A DNA stretch of 46,691 nucleotides from an uncultured Bacteroidota bacterium. Its GTDB lineage: Bacteria; Bacteroidota; Bacteroidia; Bacteroidales; P3. A program made the position numbers and the translations under genes. The DNA lies in the NCBI GenBank assembly GCA_902784865.1, contig CACZWL010000015.1:1-46691 (forward strand), read 5' to 3'. Below are positions 10,626 to 17,813 of this stretch, piece after piece. Position 1 is the first letter of the stretch; each line of letters starts with the position of its first letter. The notes under the pieces were generated by a model. That model did no database searches. It was not told the DNA's origin and saw nothing but the letters and a program-made list of their open reading frames with translations.

Positions 10626-11849
10626 CTACCGCACCACGACGATGCGCCTGGCCGGCGCCTGGCCGATGCGGACCAGGTAGGCACCCGAGGTGGGCACCTC
10701 GAAGGCGAGCGGCTGCCCCTCGTCGCGGCGCGTGGCCAGCTGGCGGCCCACGGCGTCGTAGAGCACCACCTCGTGCCCCTCGGCCCCCTCGACCACCACC
10801 CGGCCGCCGCGCTGGTAGATCTTGGCATTGACGGCCACGGCGCCGTCGATGCCCTGCTGGTCGGTGACGTAGACCGTGTCGTGGATGTAGACCGTGTCAA
10901 AAATGTAGCGGTTGAGGTAGATGGTGTCGTAGATGTAATTGTTGACCAGGACGGTGTCGTGGTAGTAGTGGCTGACGATGACGGTGTCATAGAAGTAGTT
11001 GTTGATGGTCACCGTGTCGCTCTGCGTGAGGTTCACTATCACAGTGTCATACTGCGTGTGGTTGATGATAACGGTGTCGTACTGGTAGCGGTTGCTGATG
11101 GTGGTGTCGTAAATGTTGACAATGGTCGTGTCGTAGACGTTGACCAACGTCGTGTCGTAGCGGTAGGTGTTGAAGACCACGGTGTCGAACTGGTAGCGGT
11201 TGTAGATGGAGGTGTCGAAGGTGTAGAGGTTGACAATCATAGTGTCGAACACCAGCGTGGTGTCGAAGCGGAAGGAGTTGTAAATCGATGTGTCGTACTG
11301 GAAGTTATTGACGATGGTGGTATCGTACTGGTAGACGTTGCGGATGACGGTGTCGAAGATGTTGACAATGGTGGTGTCGTAGAGGTTATGGATGGTGGTG
11401 TCGAAGACGTTGACCAGCGTCGTGTCGTAGCGATAGACATTGACCAGCGTCGTGTCATGAACGTATATTGTGTCGTGGACGTACACCGTGTCGCGCGACT
11501 GGAGAAGGAAGAAGGCTGTGATTGCGGTGTCGCTGGTGAGGGTGAGGCTGCGGGGGTTGTCGGTGTTGAGGTCGCTCCAGTGGTCGAAGCGATAGCCATC
11601 GGCTGCAACGGCATTGACGACTGCCGTCGGGGCCTGGCAGGTGGGCTGGGTGAGCACTGCCACGCTGCCCATGGCATCATTGCCAGAGGTAGCGGAGAAA
11701 GTGAACCCTGCGTCCTCGACGAAGTTGGAGAAATAGCTCCAACGCGAGTAGTATGACATTTGGCTTCCGCAAGGGATGGAGACAGGGATGGTGCTGGGGA
11801 TTCCGCTGAAGGTACTGCTGAAGGTACTGCTTTGTACAGTCGGCGCCAC
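10626..11849 (-). CDS. C-terminal part of a frameshifted BspA-like surface protein, with T9SS sorting domain
   Basis: This frame continues the leucine-rich-repeat gene that begins at 13377; a 10-bp duplication at 12063-12082 separates the two. The first ATG in this frame is at 11849, but the homologous frame runs up to about 12072 and adds three more repeats. After the last repeat comes an InlB-like B-repeat region ([16 protein letters not shown]). About twenty short aspartate-threonine repeats of the type YDTTIVN follow, probably an extended stalk. The final 70 residues ([17 protein letters not shown], then [11 protein letters not shown]) match a type A T9SS sorting domain, which sends proteins through the outer membrane for anchoring to the cell surface. 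Alone, this fragment has no signal peptide and could not be exported. Confidence 0.75.
   Translation of the reverse strand: MAPTVQSSTFSSTFSGIPSTIPVSIPCGSQMSYYSRWSYFSNFVEDAGFTFSATSGNDAMGSVAVLTQPTCQAPTAVVNAVAADGYRFDHWSDLNTDNPRSLTLTSDTAITAFFLLQSRDTVYVHDTIYVHDTTLVNVYRYDTTLVNVFDTTIHNLYDTTIVNIFDTVIRNVYQYDTTIVNNFQYDTSIYNSFRFDTTLVFDTMIVNLYTFDTSIYNRYQFDTVVFNTYRYDTTLVNVYDTTIVNIYDTTISNRYQYDTVIINHTQYDTVIVNLTQSDTVTINNYFYDTVIVSHYYHDTVLVNNYIYDTIYLNRYIFDTVYIHDTVYVTDQQGIDGAVAVNAKIYQRGGRVVVEGAEGHEVVLYDAVGRQLATRRDEGQPLAFEVPTSGAYLVRIGQAPARRIVVVR
10861..11492 (-). repeat. Degenerate tandem repeats encoding Asp-Thr stalk
   Basis: About twenty units of 8-10 residues with the core Y-D-T-x-I-V-N (24-30 bp each), bounded by DTVYVHD and DTVYVTD. 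Units differ enough at DNA level to limit slippage. Confidence 0.75.
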
Positions 11850-11869
11850 ACTGGACTCACAGCGGATAG

Positions 11870-13110
11870 AGGTCAGGCCGCTGCAGTAAGAGAAGGCAGA
11901 GGAACCGATGCTGGTGACCGAGTTGCCGATGGTGACGGAGGTCAGGCCGCTGCAGTCAGAGAAGGCATGATCGCCGATGCTGGTGACCGAGTTACCGATG
12001 GTGACGGAGGTCAGACCGCTGCAGTTATAGAAGGCAGAGCTGCCGATGCTGGTGACCGAGTCCGGGATGGTGCGGGATGGTGACGGAGGTCAGACCGCTG
12101 CAGTAAGAGAAGGCAGAGTTGCCGATGCTGGTGACCGAGTTGCCGATGGTGACGGAGGTCAGGCCGCTGCAGCTAGCGAAGGCAGAGCCGCCGATGCTGG
12201 TGACCGAGTTGCCGATGGTGACGGAGGTCAGGCCGCTGCAGCTCCGGAAGGCACCGTCTCCGATGCTGGTGACCGAGTTACCGATGGTGACGGAGGTCAG
12301 ACCGCTGCAGTTATAGAAGGCAGAGCTGCCGATGCTGGTGACCGAGTCCGGGATGGTGGTCAGACCGCTGCAGTAAGAGAAGGCAGAGTTGCCGATGCTG
12401 GTGACCGAGTTGCCGATGGTGACGGAGGTCAGGCCGCTGCAGTTATAGAAGGCAGAGCTGCCGATGCTGGTGACCGAGTCCGGGATGGTGACGGAGGTCA
12501 GGCCGCTGCAGCCCAAGAAGGCATTTTCTCCGATGCTGGTGACCGAGTTCGGGATGATAGTGCTTTGGCACCCCATGACGAGTGTATTGGTTGCAGTCTT
12601 GATCATGGCATTGCAGTTGTTGCGACTGTCGTATGTCGGGTTATTGGAAGCAACTGCAATGGAGGTCAGGCCGCTGCAGCCCAAGAAGGCAGAAGTGCCG
12701 ATGCTGGTGACCGAGTTCGGGATGGTGACGGAGGTCAGACCGCTGCAGTCAGAGAAGGCACGATCGCCGATGCTGGTGACCGAGTCCGGGATGGTGACGG
12801 AGGTCAGGCCTCTGCAGCCAGAGAAGGCACAATCGCCGATGCTGGTGACCGAGTTCGGGATGGTGACGGAGGTCAGACCGCTGCAGCCCAAGAAGGCACG
12901 ATCGCCGATGCTGGTGACCGAGTCCGGGATGGTGACGGAGGTCAGGCCGCTGCAGCTAGAGAAGGCAAAGGAACCAATGCTGGTGACTGAGTTGCCGATG
13001 GTGACGGAGGTCAGGCCTCTGCAGATATAGAAGGCAGAGTTGCCGATGCTGGTGACCGAGTTGGGGATGGTGACGGAGGTCAGGCCGCTGCAGTCATAGA
13101 AGGCATAATC
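11870..13110 (-). repeat. 69-bp tandem repeats encoding 23-residue leucine-rich repeats
   Basis: Around seventeen near-identical units read [22 protein letters not shown], the BspA / Treponema-type leucine-rich repeat. One unit (about 12560-12660) is replaced by an irregular island containing [10 protein letters not shown]. One copy near 12358 lacks 6 bp in frame. Near-identity at DNA level makes unit gain, loss or slippage likely. Confidence 0.9.
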
Positions 13111-13377
13111 GCCGATGCTGGTGACAGTATAGGTCGTCCCACTGTAGGAAACGCTGGCAGGGATGGCCAGGTCGCCTGTAGGATCGGTGAACCCATCGTA
13201 TGGCCTCCTTCTTTCAGAGCCGGGATACGTCACTTCCACCTCGGTGGCGGAGGTGATATTGTAGTAGAGCGTCTGCCCGCTCGGGGCGACGGAGGAAAAG
13301 TAGTAGTCGGCGCGGACGCTCTGCGGCAGCGCCAAAGCCATCAGCAGAATGGCCAAAAGGGATACTTTGTGTTTCAC
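12025..13377 (-). CDS. N-terminal part of a BspA-like leucine-rich-repeat surface protein (frameshifted)
   Basis: The 450-residue frame starts with a clear signal peptide ([18 protein letters not shown], cleavage likely after VRA). A short domain follows ([16 protein letters not shown]), then fourteen 23-residue leucine-rich repeats. BspA-type proteins of oral and gut Bacteroidales bind host or bacterial surfaces. The repeat series breaks off at [14 protein letters not shown], where a 10-bp tandem duplication shifts the frame. The remaining repeats and the secretion tail continue in another frame to 10626. Without the shift, one protein of about 900 residues would result. In the sequence as given it lacks its T9SS tail and would remain in the periplasm. 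This may be a broken gene, a phase-variable state or a sequence error. Confidence 0.8.
   Translation of the reverse strand: MKHKVSLLAILLMALALPQSVRADYYFSSVAPSGQTLYYNITSATEVEVTYPGSERRRPYDGFTDPTGDLAIPASVSYSGTTYTVTSIGDYAFYDCSGLTSVTIPNSVTSIGNSAFYICRGLTSVTIGNSVTSIGSFAFSSCSGLTSVTIPDSVTSIGDRAFLGCSGLTSVTIPNSVTSIGDCAFSGCRGLTSVTIPDSVTSIGDRAFSDCSGLTSVTIPNSVTSIGTSAFLGCSGLTSIAVASNNPTYDSRNNCNAMIKTATNTLVMGCQSTIIPNSVTSIGENAFLGCSGLTSVTIPDSVTSIGSSAFYNCSGLTSVTIGNSVTSIGNSAFSYCSGLTTIPDSVTSIGSSAFYNCSGLTSVTIGNSVTSIGDGAFRSCSGLTSVTIGNSVTSIGGSAFASCSGLTSVTIGNSVTSIGNSAFSYCSGLTSVTIPHHPGLGHQHRQLCLL
12063..12082. repeat. Frame-shifting 10-bp tandem duplication
   Basis: CGGGATGGTG occurs twice in direct succession, whereas the same place in the neighbouring 69-bp units has it once. 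The extra 10 bp change the reading frame of the surface-protein gene. Confidence 0.9.
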
Positions 13378-13776
13378 AAATGTTGTTTTTATTGATTAAT
13401 ACTCTAACAATTTCCCCAAAAACAACACATAAAAAAGAGCGCGGGAACAACTTTCTTGCTTATCCCGCATTCTAGGCCTTCGCATTGCCCCTATTACTGA
13501 ATAAGCAATGCCGAAGCCCACGCTGAAGACGCATAGTGAAGACCACCATACGCCAAACCATGGACGAGGAACATTGCGTTATTGCGGTAATAGATTCAGA
13601 AGTTGCGAAGTTCAGAATGCCGCAGATAAACGCCGTTACAACGTCTTTCTTATATGTGCCGCTGCCTGTGGCACAGGTGTTTGCACCCCTGCCCCACCCG
13701 CTTGACCCATCGCTCTCGAAGGGCTTCGGCGGTACGGAAACGACGCTGCAAAAATACGAACTTATTTTGAATCGGC
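13378..13776. other. Long intergenic region upstream of the repeat-protein gene
   Basis: No credible gene is seen. A plus-strand frame at 13536 has no family resemblance and runs into the HEPN gene. An imperfect hairpin joins GGCCTTCGCATTGC (13475-13488) to GCAATGCCGAAGCC (13505-13518). If the minus-strand promoter at 13749-13780 serves the surface-protein gene, this region is a leader of about 365 nt. Confidence 0.5.
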
Positions 13777-13780
13777 CAAA
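13749..13780 (-). promoter_or_regulatory. Minus-strand promoter upstream of the repeat-protein gene
   Basis: TTTG (13780-13777), a 20-nt spacer, then TATTTTTG (13756-13749) on the minus strand. It fits the consensus well but lies 370 nt from the next start codon at 13377. Confidence 0.5.
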
Positions 13781-13816
13781 AATAAATTTCCCCGACAGAG
13801 GATTTCGCCGTCGGGG
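13777..13816 (-). terminator. Terminator of the MNT-HEPN operon
   Basis: On the minus strand, stem CCCCGAC/GTCGGGG (13816-13790, 13-nt loop) is followed by an A/T-rich, T-biased tail, 30 nt after the HEPN stop. Confidence 0.65.
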
Positions 13817-13846
13817 AGAGGGTGTAGTGTGGGGAGGGGGGGGGGA

Positions 13847-14233
13847 TTATTCGTTTGCACGAATGAGCTGCACGGTGCAGTCGATGAAACGTCGTGTGGG
13901 GCCGAGAACCATGTCGACGTCTTCCTGGCAGAAGTCGAACATGTCGCTGTAGTCTCCTTTGCTGCGCCAGTTTAGGAGTTTGGAGTAGACTTTGTAGGTG
14001 CCCGCATCCATTTTGCCGGTGCGTACCACGTTTTCGGAGAACTTGGCAATCACTCCGGCATGTGACTTGGCTCCAATCTTCTGCTGCAAAAGCAAGGCCG
14101 ATGCGACATAGAAGCATGCATAATAGAGTCGGTTGACTGCCGAGTTCCACTGCCCGGCCTCATAGAGAATGCAGGCGGCCTGGTAGACCTCCTCTGCCTT
14201 TTCGATGCGGTATTGGATAAATTCCTGTGTCAT
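13847..14233 (-). CDS. HEPN-domain protein, putative toxin of an MNT/HEPN pair
   Basis: The 128-residue all-helical protein has AEEVYQAACILYEAGQWNSAVNRLYYACFYVASALL and the later SHAGVIAKF and GDYSDMF. These are hallmarks of HEPN proteins paired with minimal nucleotidyltransferases. In studied pairs the HEPN partner is an RNase toxin that the nucleotidyltransferase neutralises by adenylylating it. The start codon overlaps the stop of the upstream gene by 4 nt, so translation is coupled. The usual R-x4-6-H ribonuclease motif near the C-terminus is not evident: the last helix reads PTRRFIDCTVQL. RNase activity is therefore doubtful, and it may work differently. Confidence 0.82.
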   Translation of the reverse strand: MTQEFIQYRIEKAEEVYQAACILYEAGQWNSAVNRLYYACFYVASALLLQQKIGAKSHAGVIAKFSENVVRTGKMDAGTYKVYSKLLNWRSKGDYSDMFDFCQEDVDMVLGPTRRFIDCTVQLIRANE

Positions 14234-14544
14234 AGCCTGATGGCCTCGCGTGTAACGTTCTGGTAGAAGGGGGTGACGCTGTGGCGGCCATGCCAGTCGG
14301 CCTTGCCGTAAGCAAAAAGATGCACCACCTGTCCGGTCTCAATCATGAGGTCGGTCATGTGGTCGATGAACACGCCCTCGTCTTTGACCGAAAGGCTTGC
14401 CTGCGGAGAGAGTACAAGCACGTCCCAGTCCGACTCTGCATGTTCGGTGCCCCGTGCCCGCGAGCCATAGAGCCACACCTCGGCCTGGGGGTCGATGTCG
14501 TGCACGTTGGCTTTGATTTTCTCGGCTATTTGGCTTTCAGACAT
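14230..14544 (-). CDS. Minimal nucleotidyltransferase (MntA-like antitoxin)
   Basis: The 104-residue protein carries the DNA-polymerase-beta-type motif GSRARGTEHAESDWDV, with Gly27-Ser28 and the metal-binding Asp39 and Asp41. In MNT/HEPN systems this protein transfers AMP to a tyrosine of the HEPN toxin and so silences it. The frame is open to an ATG at 14643, but a TAATTTTG promoter element at 14572-14579 lies within that extension. The ATG at 14544, about 20 nt after the predicted transcription start, is the better choice. It overlaps the HEPN start by 4 nt. Confidence 0.85.
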   Translation of the reverse strand: MSESQIAEKIKANVHDIDPQAEVWLYGSRARGTEHAESDWDVLVLSPQASLSVKDEGVFIDHMTDLMIETGQVVHLFAYGKADWHGRHSVTPFYQNVTREAIRL

Positions 14545-14571
14545 GGATGTGTCGGTTTTGTTTTCAAACTG

Positions 14572-14579
14572 CAAAATTA
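14572..14579 (-). promoter_or_regulatory. Promoter -7 element of the MNT-HEPN operon
   Basis: TAATTTTG on the minus strand, 28 nt before the chosen start codon. The upstream TTTG element is not clear. Confidence 0.45.
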
Positions 14580-14623
14580 CGAATTTATTTTGAACTGGGA
14601 GAAAAAAAGTTTTGCCGAGGCGC

Positions 14624-14655
14624 AAAAAAGGGGAGGTGCACACGTGCGCTTCCCC
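14624..14655 (-). terminator. Terminator of the DUF4332-like gene
   Basis: On the minus strand a GGGGA...TCCCC stem with further inner pairs (14655-14630) is followed by six T. It lies about 60 nt past the unshifted end of the gene at 14717. Confidence 0.75.
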
Positions 14656-14757
14656 AAAAGTTGCTGTCGCCCGCAGCGCTGTCCACGGGAAAAAGGCAGC
14701 GCTGCGGCGAAGAGGTTCAGTACTTCACAATGGGTTCCATCTCCTTGGCCTGGGCAA

Positions 14758-15150
14758 TCATCTTCTCGATTTCCTTGACGGCGGGGATGCGGTTGGTGAG
14801 GTTCTTCTCGGCGTTGACGGCCTCCATCTTGGCGCGGCGTTGACGGCCTCCATCTTGGCGTGGAGGTTGGCGGGGACGCGGTGGCGGAACTCCTTGATGG
14901 TGTCCACTCCGGCGGCCTCGAGCAGCTCGGCGAACTGGCCGGCGACGCCCTTGATGCGGAACAGGTCGGCGTGGTTTGTCCACTTCAGGATGAGCTTCTC
15001 GCTGATTTCCGAAGCCTCGGCCACTTTCTTGCGGCCGCTCTTGGTGGCGCACTGGGCCAGCAGGTCGTCCGTGGTCTTCAGACCGGCTTTTTTCAGCTTG
15101 GCGGCATAAGCCTCGCCAATGCCTTCGATTTGTTCAAGTTTATATGCCAT
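14758..15150 (-). CDS. Helix-hairpin-helix (DUF4332-like) protein with shifted C-terminus
   Basis: The 130-residue frame begins MAYKLEQIEGIGEAYAAKLKKAG, a helix-hairpin-helix motif. A second appears in LFRIKGVAGQFAELLEAAGV. This pairing is typical of small DUF4332 proteins, thought to bind nucleic acid. After KMEAVNA the sequence becomes arginine-, proline- and serine-rich (PRWRPSTPRRTSP), which looks like out-of-frame translation. The natural continuation, AEKNLTNRIPAVKEIEKM and onward to a stop at 14717, is in another frame. A 26-bp tandem duplication at 14809-14860 separates the two. Without it the protein would have about 135 residues. The first 100 residues are intact, so function may survive. 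It has its own promoter and terminator. Confidence 0.75.
   Translation of the reverse strand: MAYKLEQIEGIGEAYAAKLKKAGLKTTDDLLAQCATKSGRKKVAEASEISEKLILKWTNHADLFRIKGVAGQFAELLEAAGVDTIKEFRHRVPANLHAKMEAVNAAPRWRPSTPRRTSPTASPPSRKSRR
14809..14860. repeat. Frame-shifting 26-bp tandem duplication
   Basis: Positions 14809-14834 and 14835-14860 are identical (CGGCGTTGAC...TTGGCG). Because 26 is not a multiple of three, the frame of the DUF4332-like gene changes. Confidence 0.92.
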
Positions 15151-15217
15151 AACATTAATGTTTTTTGCCTACTCTTGGAATGGATTTTCGGCGACCTCCG
15201 TTGATGAATTCACGCTG

Positions 15218-15251
15218 CAAAAATACAAATATTTTCCCGAACGGAGGCAAA
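15218..15251 (-). promoter_or_regulatory. Promoter of the DUF4332-like gene
   Basis: TTTG (15251-15248), a 22-nt spacer and TATTTTTG (15225-15218) on the minus strand, giving a leader of about 60 nt. Confidence 0.5.
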
Positions 15252-15331
15252 AAGTTTATCAACAGGCGCTGTTAAAATCCACTCATAACCGCCTAGAATA
15301 CAGCCTCGCAGAACAAAAAACAAAAAACTAT

Positions 15332-15362
15332 TTTGCCATATCGGAAAAAGTTTGTACCTTTG
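15332..15362 (+). promoter_or_regulatory. Promoter of the tRNA-Ser gene
   Basis: TTTG (15332-15335), a 19-nt spacer and TACCTTTG (15355-15362) match the Bacteroidota consensus, about 40 nt before the tRNA. Confidence 0.8.
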
Positions 15363-15403
15363 CACCCGTTTTGGACGACGGCTACCGCGTCCGAAACCGA
15401 CCC

Positions 15404-15494
15404 GGAAAGATGCCGGAGTGGTCGATCGGGGCGGTCTCGAAAACCGTTGACCTCCTTGCGGGGTCCCAGGGTTCGAATCCCTGTCTTTCCGCCA
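15404..15494 (+). tRNA. tRNA-Ser (anticodon CGA)
   Basis: The 7-bp acceptor stem GGAAAGA/TCTTTCC, discriminator G and encoded CCA (15492-15494) are present. The anticodon stem GCGGT/ACCGT holds the loop CTCGAAA, giving anticodon CGA for UCG. A long variable arm typical of class II tRNA and a T-arm with GGTTCGAATCC follow. It has its own promoter and terminator. The integrase gene directly downstream makes the tRNA 3' end a candidate phage attachment site. Confidence 0.96.
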
Positions 15495-15499
15495 ATAGG

Positions 15500-15537
15500 A
15501 AAAGGAGCTGTCAGTTTGTAGCTGGCGACTCCTTTTT
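15500..15537 (+). terminator. tRNA-Ser terminator
   Basis: AAAGGAG (15501-15507) pairs with CTCCTTT (15529-15535) and inner GTCAG pairs with CTGGC. Five T follow. Confidence 0.8.
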
Positions 15538-15620
15538 GATTTTCAATGGATTGTGTTTCTTGCGATTTGTGTATCAACATGTTTCGTCCTTATATAGGGA
15601 TAGAGACGTGTTGTAGTGAA

Positions 15621-15696
15621 TGTTATATTATGTTATATCATGTTATGTCATATTATGGGTTTTGTAAGCGCAAGCGCATACATTTTGTAAGCGCAA
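15621..15696. repeat. Short direct repeats at the phage end, possible integrase or attachment sites
   Basis: Three imperfect 10-bp units TGTTATATTA, TGTTATATCA and TGTTATGTCA are at 15621-15650. A perfect 14-bp direct repeat TTTTGTAAGCGCAA is at 15660-15673 and 15683-15696, starting 23 bp apart. Direct repeats between a tRNA and an integrase gene often bind the integrase arm domain or an excisionase; here that is an inference. Confidence 0.45.
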
Positions 15697-15712
15697 AAAT
15701 TTTAGACAACTA

Positions 15713-15793
15713 TTTGACCGCTTTTAGAAAATCTTATCTTTGTAAAAGTGGCAGAAAAACATGGTTTACAAATCGTTGTTACAAAAGATAAGA
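15713..15793 (+). promoter_or_regulatory. Integrase promoter with overlapping inverted repeat
   Basis: TTTG (15713-15716), an 18-nt spacer and TATCTTTG (15735-15742) form a consensus promoter. The -7 element lies inside TCTTATCTTTGTAA (15732-15745), repeated in inverted form with one extra base at 15779-15793. A regulator binding this palindrome would cover the promoter. The leader to the integrase start is about 130 nt. Confidence 0.55.
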
Positions 15794-15877
15794 CGTTAAT
15801 ATATTGATTATTAAATATTTGCTTTCTTTTGCATTAAGATAGATTTACAATAAATGTTACAATAAAGTTTACACATC

Positions 15878-17053
15878 ATGGGAACACCGACATTAAAACT
15901 TATCTACGACCGCAGACACCGGGCCTCGGACACCAAGGAGGGGGCCATCGAGCTGCGCATCACCTACAACCGCATACAGAAGCATGCCACCACTGGCGTG
16001 CGTGTGCTACCCAAGCATTGGCGCAATGGCTGTATCGTGAACCGTCTGGACGCTTCAGAGCTGCAATACACGCTCGATCTCTTCGTGGCCAAGGCCCGCA
16101 AGGTAATCAACGAGAGCATGGAGTCCGGAACTCTCGACATGCAGACCATTGTGTCGGCAATCAACGTTAGACAGCGTCATGAGGCTACCGAGAATGTGCC
16201 GAGCCAACAAGCGCTGCTACCCTTCTTCCGTGAGCGGGCCGTCATCCGAAAGTATGGCCGTGTTGAGGACAGCCAGGAGCGGTACGACCGCTTCCTACGG
16301 TGGTTCGAGGCATGGGGTGGCATGGTTACCTTCGACGACCTGACAGAGGCTAACATCTTGCGCATGGACGAGGTGCTGCAGGCCAAGGGCATGAAGGCCT
16401 GCAGCATCTGGAACAACTATCACCGTTTTCTCAACAGCTTCATCCTCGACGCTATGGACGAGGGATTGATACGCCGGAACCCCTACAAGAGTCTGCATAT
16501 AGACAAAGCGAAGCGCAGCGAGGGCCTTGGCAAGTACCTCACCAAGGAGGAGTTCGACAGGCTTGCGGAGATAGACCCGACGGTGGACTACCTGCGGCAT
16601 GCCCGAGACCTTTTTGTCTTCCAAACGTACACATGCCTGGCTTATGTCGACATGGCCGCTTTCGACGCGGCAAATATACGCGAAGTGAATGGGCGGAAAA
16701 TATACGTGGGCAAGCGAGGAAAGACAAACCAGGAATACACGTTCTTGTTGCTGCATCCTGCACTGAAGGTGCTGGAGGCGTATGGTGGACGACTGCCGAT
16801 GATGAGCAATCAGAAGTACAACAACTACCTGAAAATGCTGGCCGTGATGGCTGGCATTAAGAAGCCCTTGAGCAGCCATTGGGCGCGGCATACCGGGGCC
16901 ACGATGCTGTTGAACAGCGGTGTGGGCATGGAGATTGTCAGCAAGGTGCTAGGCCACTCCTCGACGAAAATAACGCGCGAGGTGTACGCCAAGTTGCTCG
17001 ATGAGACGGTGGCCGATGCCATGGCCAAGGTGGAGCGGTCTTTATTTGACTGA
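15878..17053 (+). CDS. int: Tyrosine recombinase, phage integrase
   Basis: The 391-residue product has an N-terminal arm-binding region (LKLIYDRRHRASDTKEG), a core-binding SAM-like domain (about 105-220) and a C-terminal catalytic domain. Catalytic residues seen are His334 and Arg337 (SHWARHT), His360 (LGHSS) and the nucleophile Tyr370 (EVYAKL). The position of the first conserved arginine is Ala255 (TCLAYVD). Loss of this arginine is known in the CTnDOT integrase subfamily of Bacteroidota elements, so this may be natural. It catalyses integration and excision of the element. It lies 384 bp downstream of tRNA-Ser on the same strand, with direct and inverted repeats in between, marking the left end of the prophage. 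Confidence 0.93.
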   Translation: MGTPTLKLIYDRRHRASDTKEGAIELRITYNRIQKHATTGVRVLPKHWRNGCIVNRLDASELQYTLDLFVAKARKVINESMESGTLDMQTIVSAINVRQRHEATENVPSQQALLPFFRERAVIRKYGRVEDSQERYDRFLRWFEAWGGMVTFDDLTEANILRMDEVLQAKGMKACSIWNNYHRFLNSFILDAMDEGLIRRNPYKSLHIDKAKRSEGLGKYLTKEEFDRLAEIDPTVDYLRHARDLFVFQTYTCLAYVDMAAFDAANIREVNGRKIYVGKRGKTNQEYTFLLLHPALKVLEAYGGRLPMMSNQKYNNYLKMLAVMAGIKKPLSSHWARHTGATMLLNSGVGMEIVSKVLGHSSTKITREVYAKLLDETVADAMAKVERSLFD

Positions 17054-17140
17054 CAATCGGCAACCGGCATATCGATATAGTACAAACACCTGTATATGAG
17101 CGATATGTTTATTTGCCTATAATTTGCTGGAGAAAAGCGA

Positions 17141-17170
17141 GAGCCGCCAGCGTTCTTGCACTGACGGCTC
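17141..17170. terminator. Weak hairpin between int and the lipoprotein gene
   Basis: GAGCCG (17141-17146) pairs with CGGCTC (17165-17170) between convergent genes. No good T-run follows on either strand. Confidence 0.3.
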
Positions 17171-17225
17171 CTGAACTCCTCCTACAGCATGGTAGGTGAG
17201 ATGTGTACGACCCGGAGGGGGTGTT

Positions 17226-17768
17226 TTACTCGCGTTTATTGAAAGCGGGGTTGGTGTTGACGACCTTTCCGGTGACGGCATCGACAAAAAGAGGTTCGTC
17301 GATGGTGCCGAAGACGTACTGAGGATTGCAACTATAAGGGCCGACAGGTTCTCGTAGGATGCAGTTCTTACTATGAGGCTTTGGATAATTGGACTTCATC
17401 AGCTGCTCGTAGGCTTGAATGTATGTAAGCTTGATGTCGGCAGGTGTCATAGCGCAGTCCTCGATCCAGATGTCGTCGTGCTTTGTAGAGTCCACCTTAC
17501 TGCCCGCATGGGTGAAGATGATGACGTGAGGCTGGCCGCCATCGAAGTATTGGAAGACGTTGTCCACATACTTGAAAGCGGTGGAGTTGCTGTTGTCGAG
17601 GTAGTCGGCGAGGGTGATTTGCGACTCGTACCAGACGAAGTCGGGATGATGTTCCGACATATAGGTGTAGTCGGAGGTAATAGTTTGTTCGACCGTCTGC
17701 TGCTTCTTGCAGGACGTGGCTCCGAGCAGCAGGGCGAGAGCCAACGTCATCATGATAAACTTTTTCAT
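17226..17768 (-). CDS. Prophage-encoded lipoprotein of unknown function
   Basis: The 180-residue product has a lipoprotein signal (MKKFIMMTLALALLLGATSC), with Cys20 as the likely lipidation site followed by KKQQ. The mature part is mixed alpha/beta with several aromatic residues; three further cysteines could pair. I do not recognise the family. It ends the leftward block and stands next to the integrase, a common place for lysogenic conversion genes. A surface or periplasmic role such as superinfection exclusion is possible but purely inferred. It has a short gap of 45 nt after the holin-like gene. Confidence 0.75.
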   Translation of the reverse strand: MKKFIMMTLALALLLGATSCKKQQTVEQTITSDYTYMSEHHPDFVWYESQITLADYLDNSNSTAFKYVDNVFQYFDGGQPHVIIFTHAGSKVDSTKHDDIWIEDCAMTPADIKLTYIQAYEQLMKSNYPKPHSKNCILREPVGPYSCNPQYVFGTIDEPLFVDAVTGKVVNTNPAFNKRE

Positions 17769-17813
17769 TGTTGTGGATTTTTTTTTGATGAATAATTAAT
17801 TTGTGGGCCTATA

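Noticed and set aside
11870-13110. CRISPR-like regular repeats
   Set aside because: The 69-bp units are coding leucine-rich repeats without unique spacers.
13536-13952. A 138-codon plus-strand frame
   Set aside because: Its 3' half is antisense to the HEPN gene and covers its terminator; the composition is not protein-like.
14545-14643. Longer N-terminus for the nucleotidyltransferase
   Set aside because: The extra 33 codons contain the promoter element and read like non-coding DNA (LGKTFFLPVQNKF).
16295-16891. Minus-strand frame of 198 codons opposite the integrase
   Set aside because: Antisense to the catalytic integrase domain, no features of its own.
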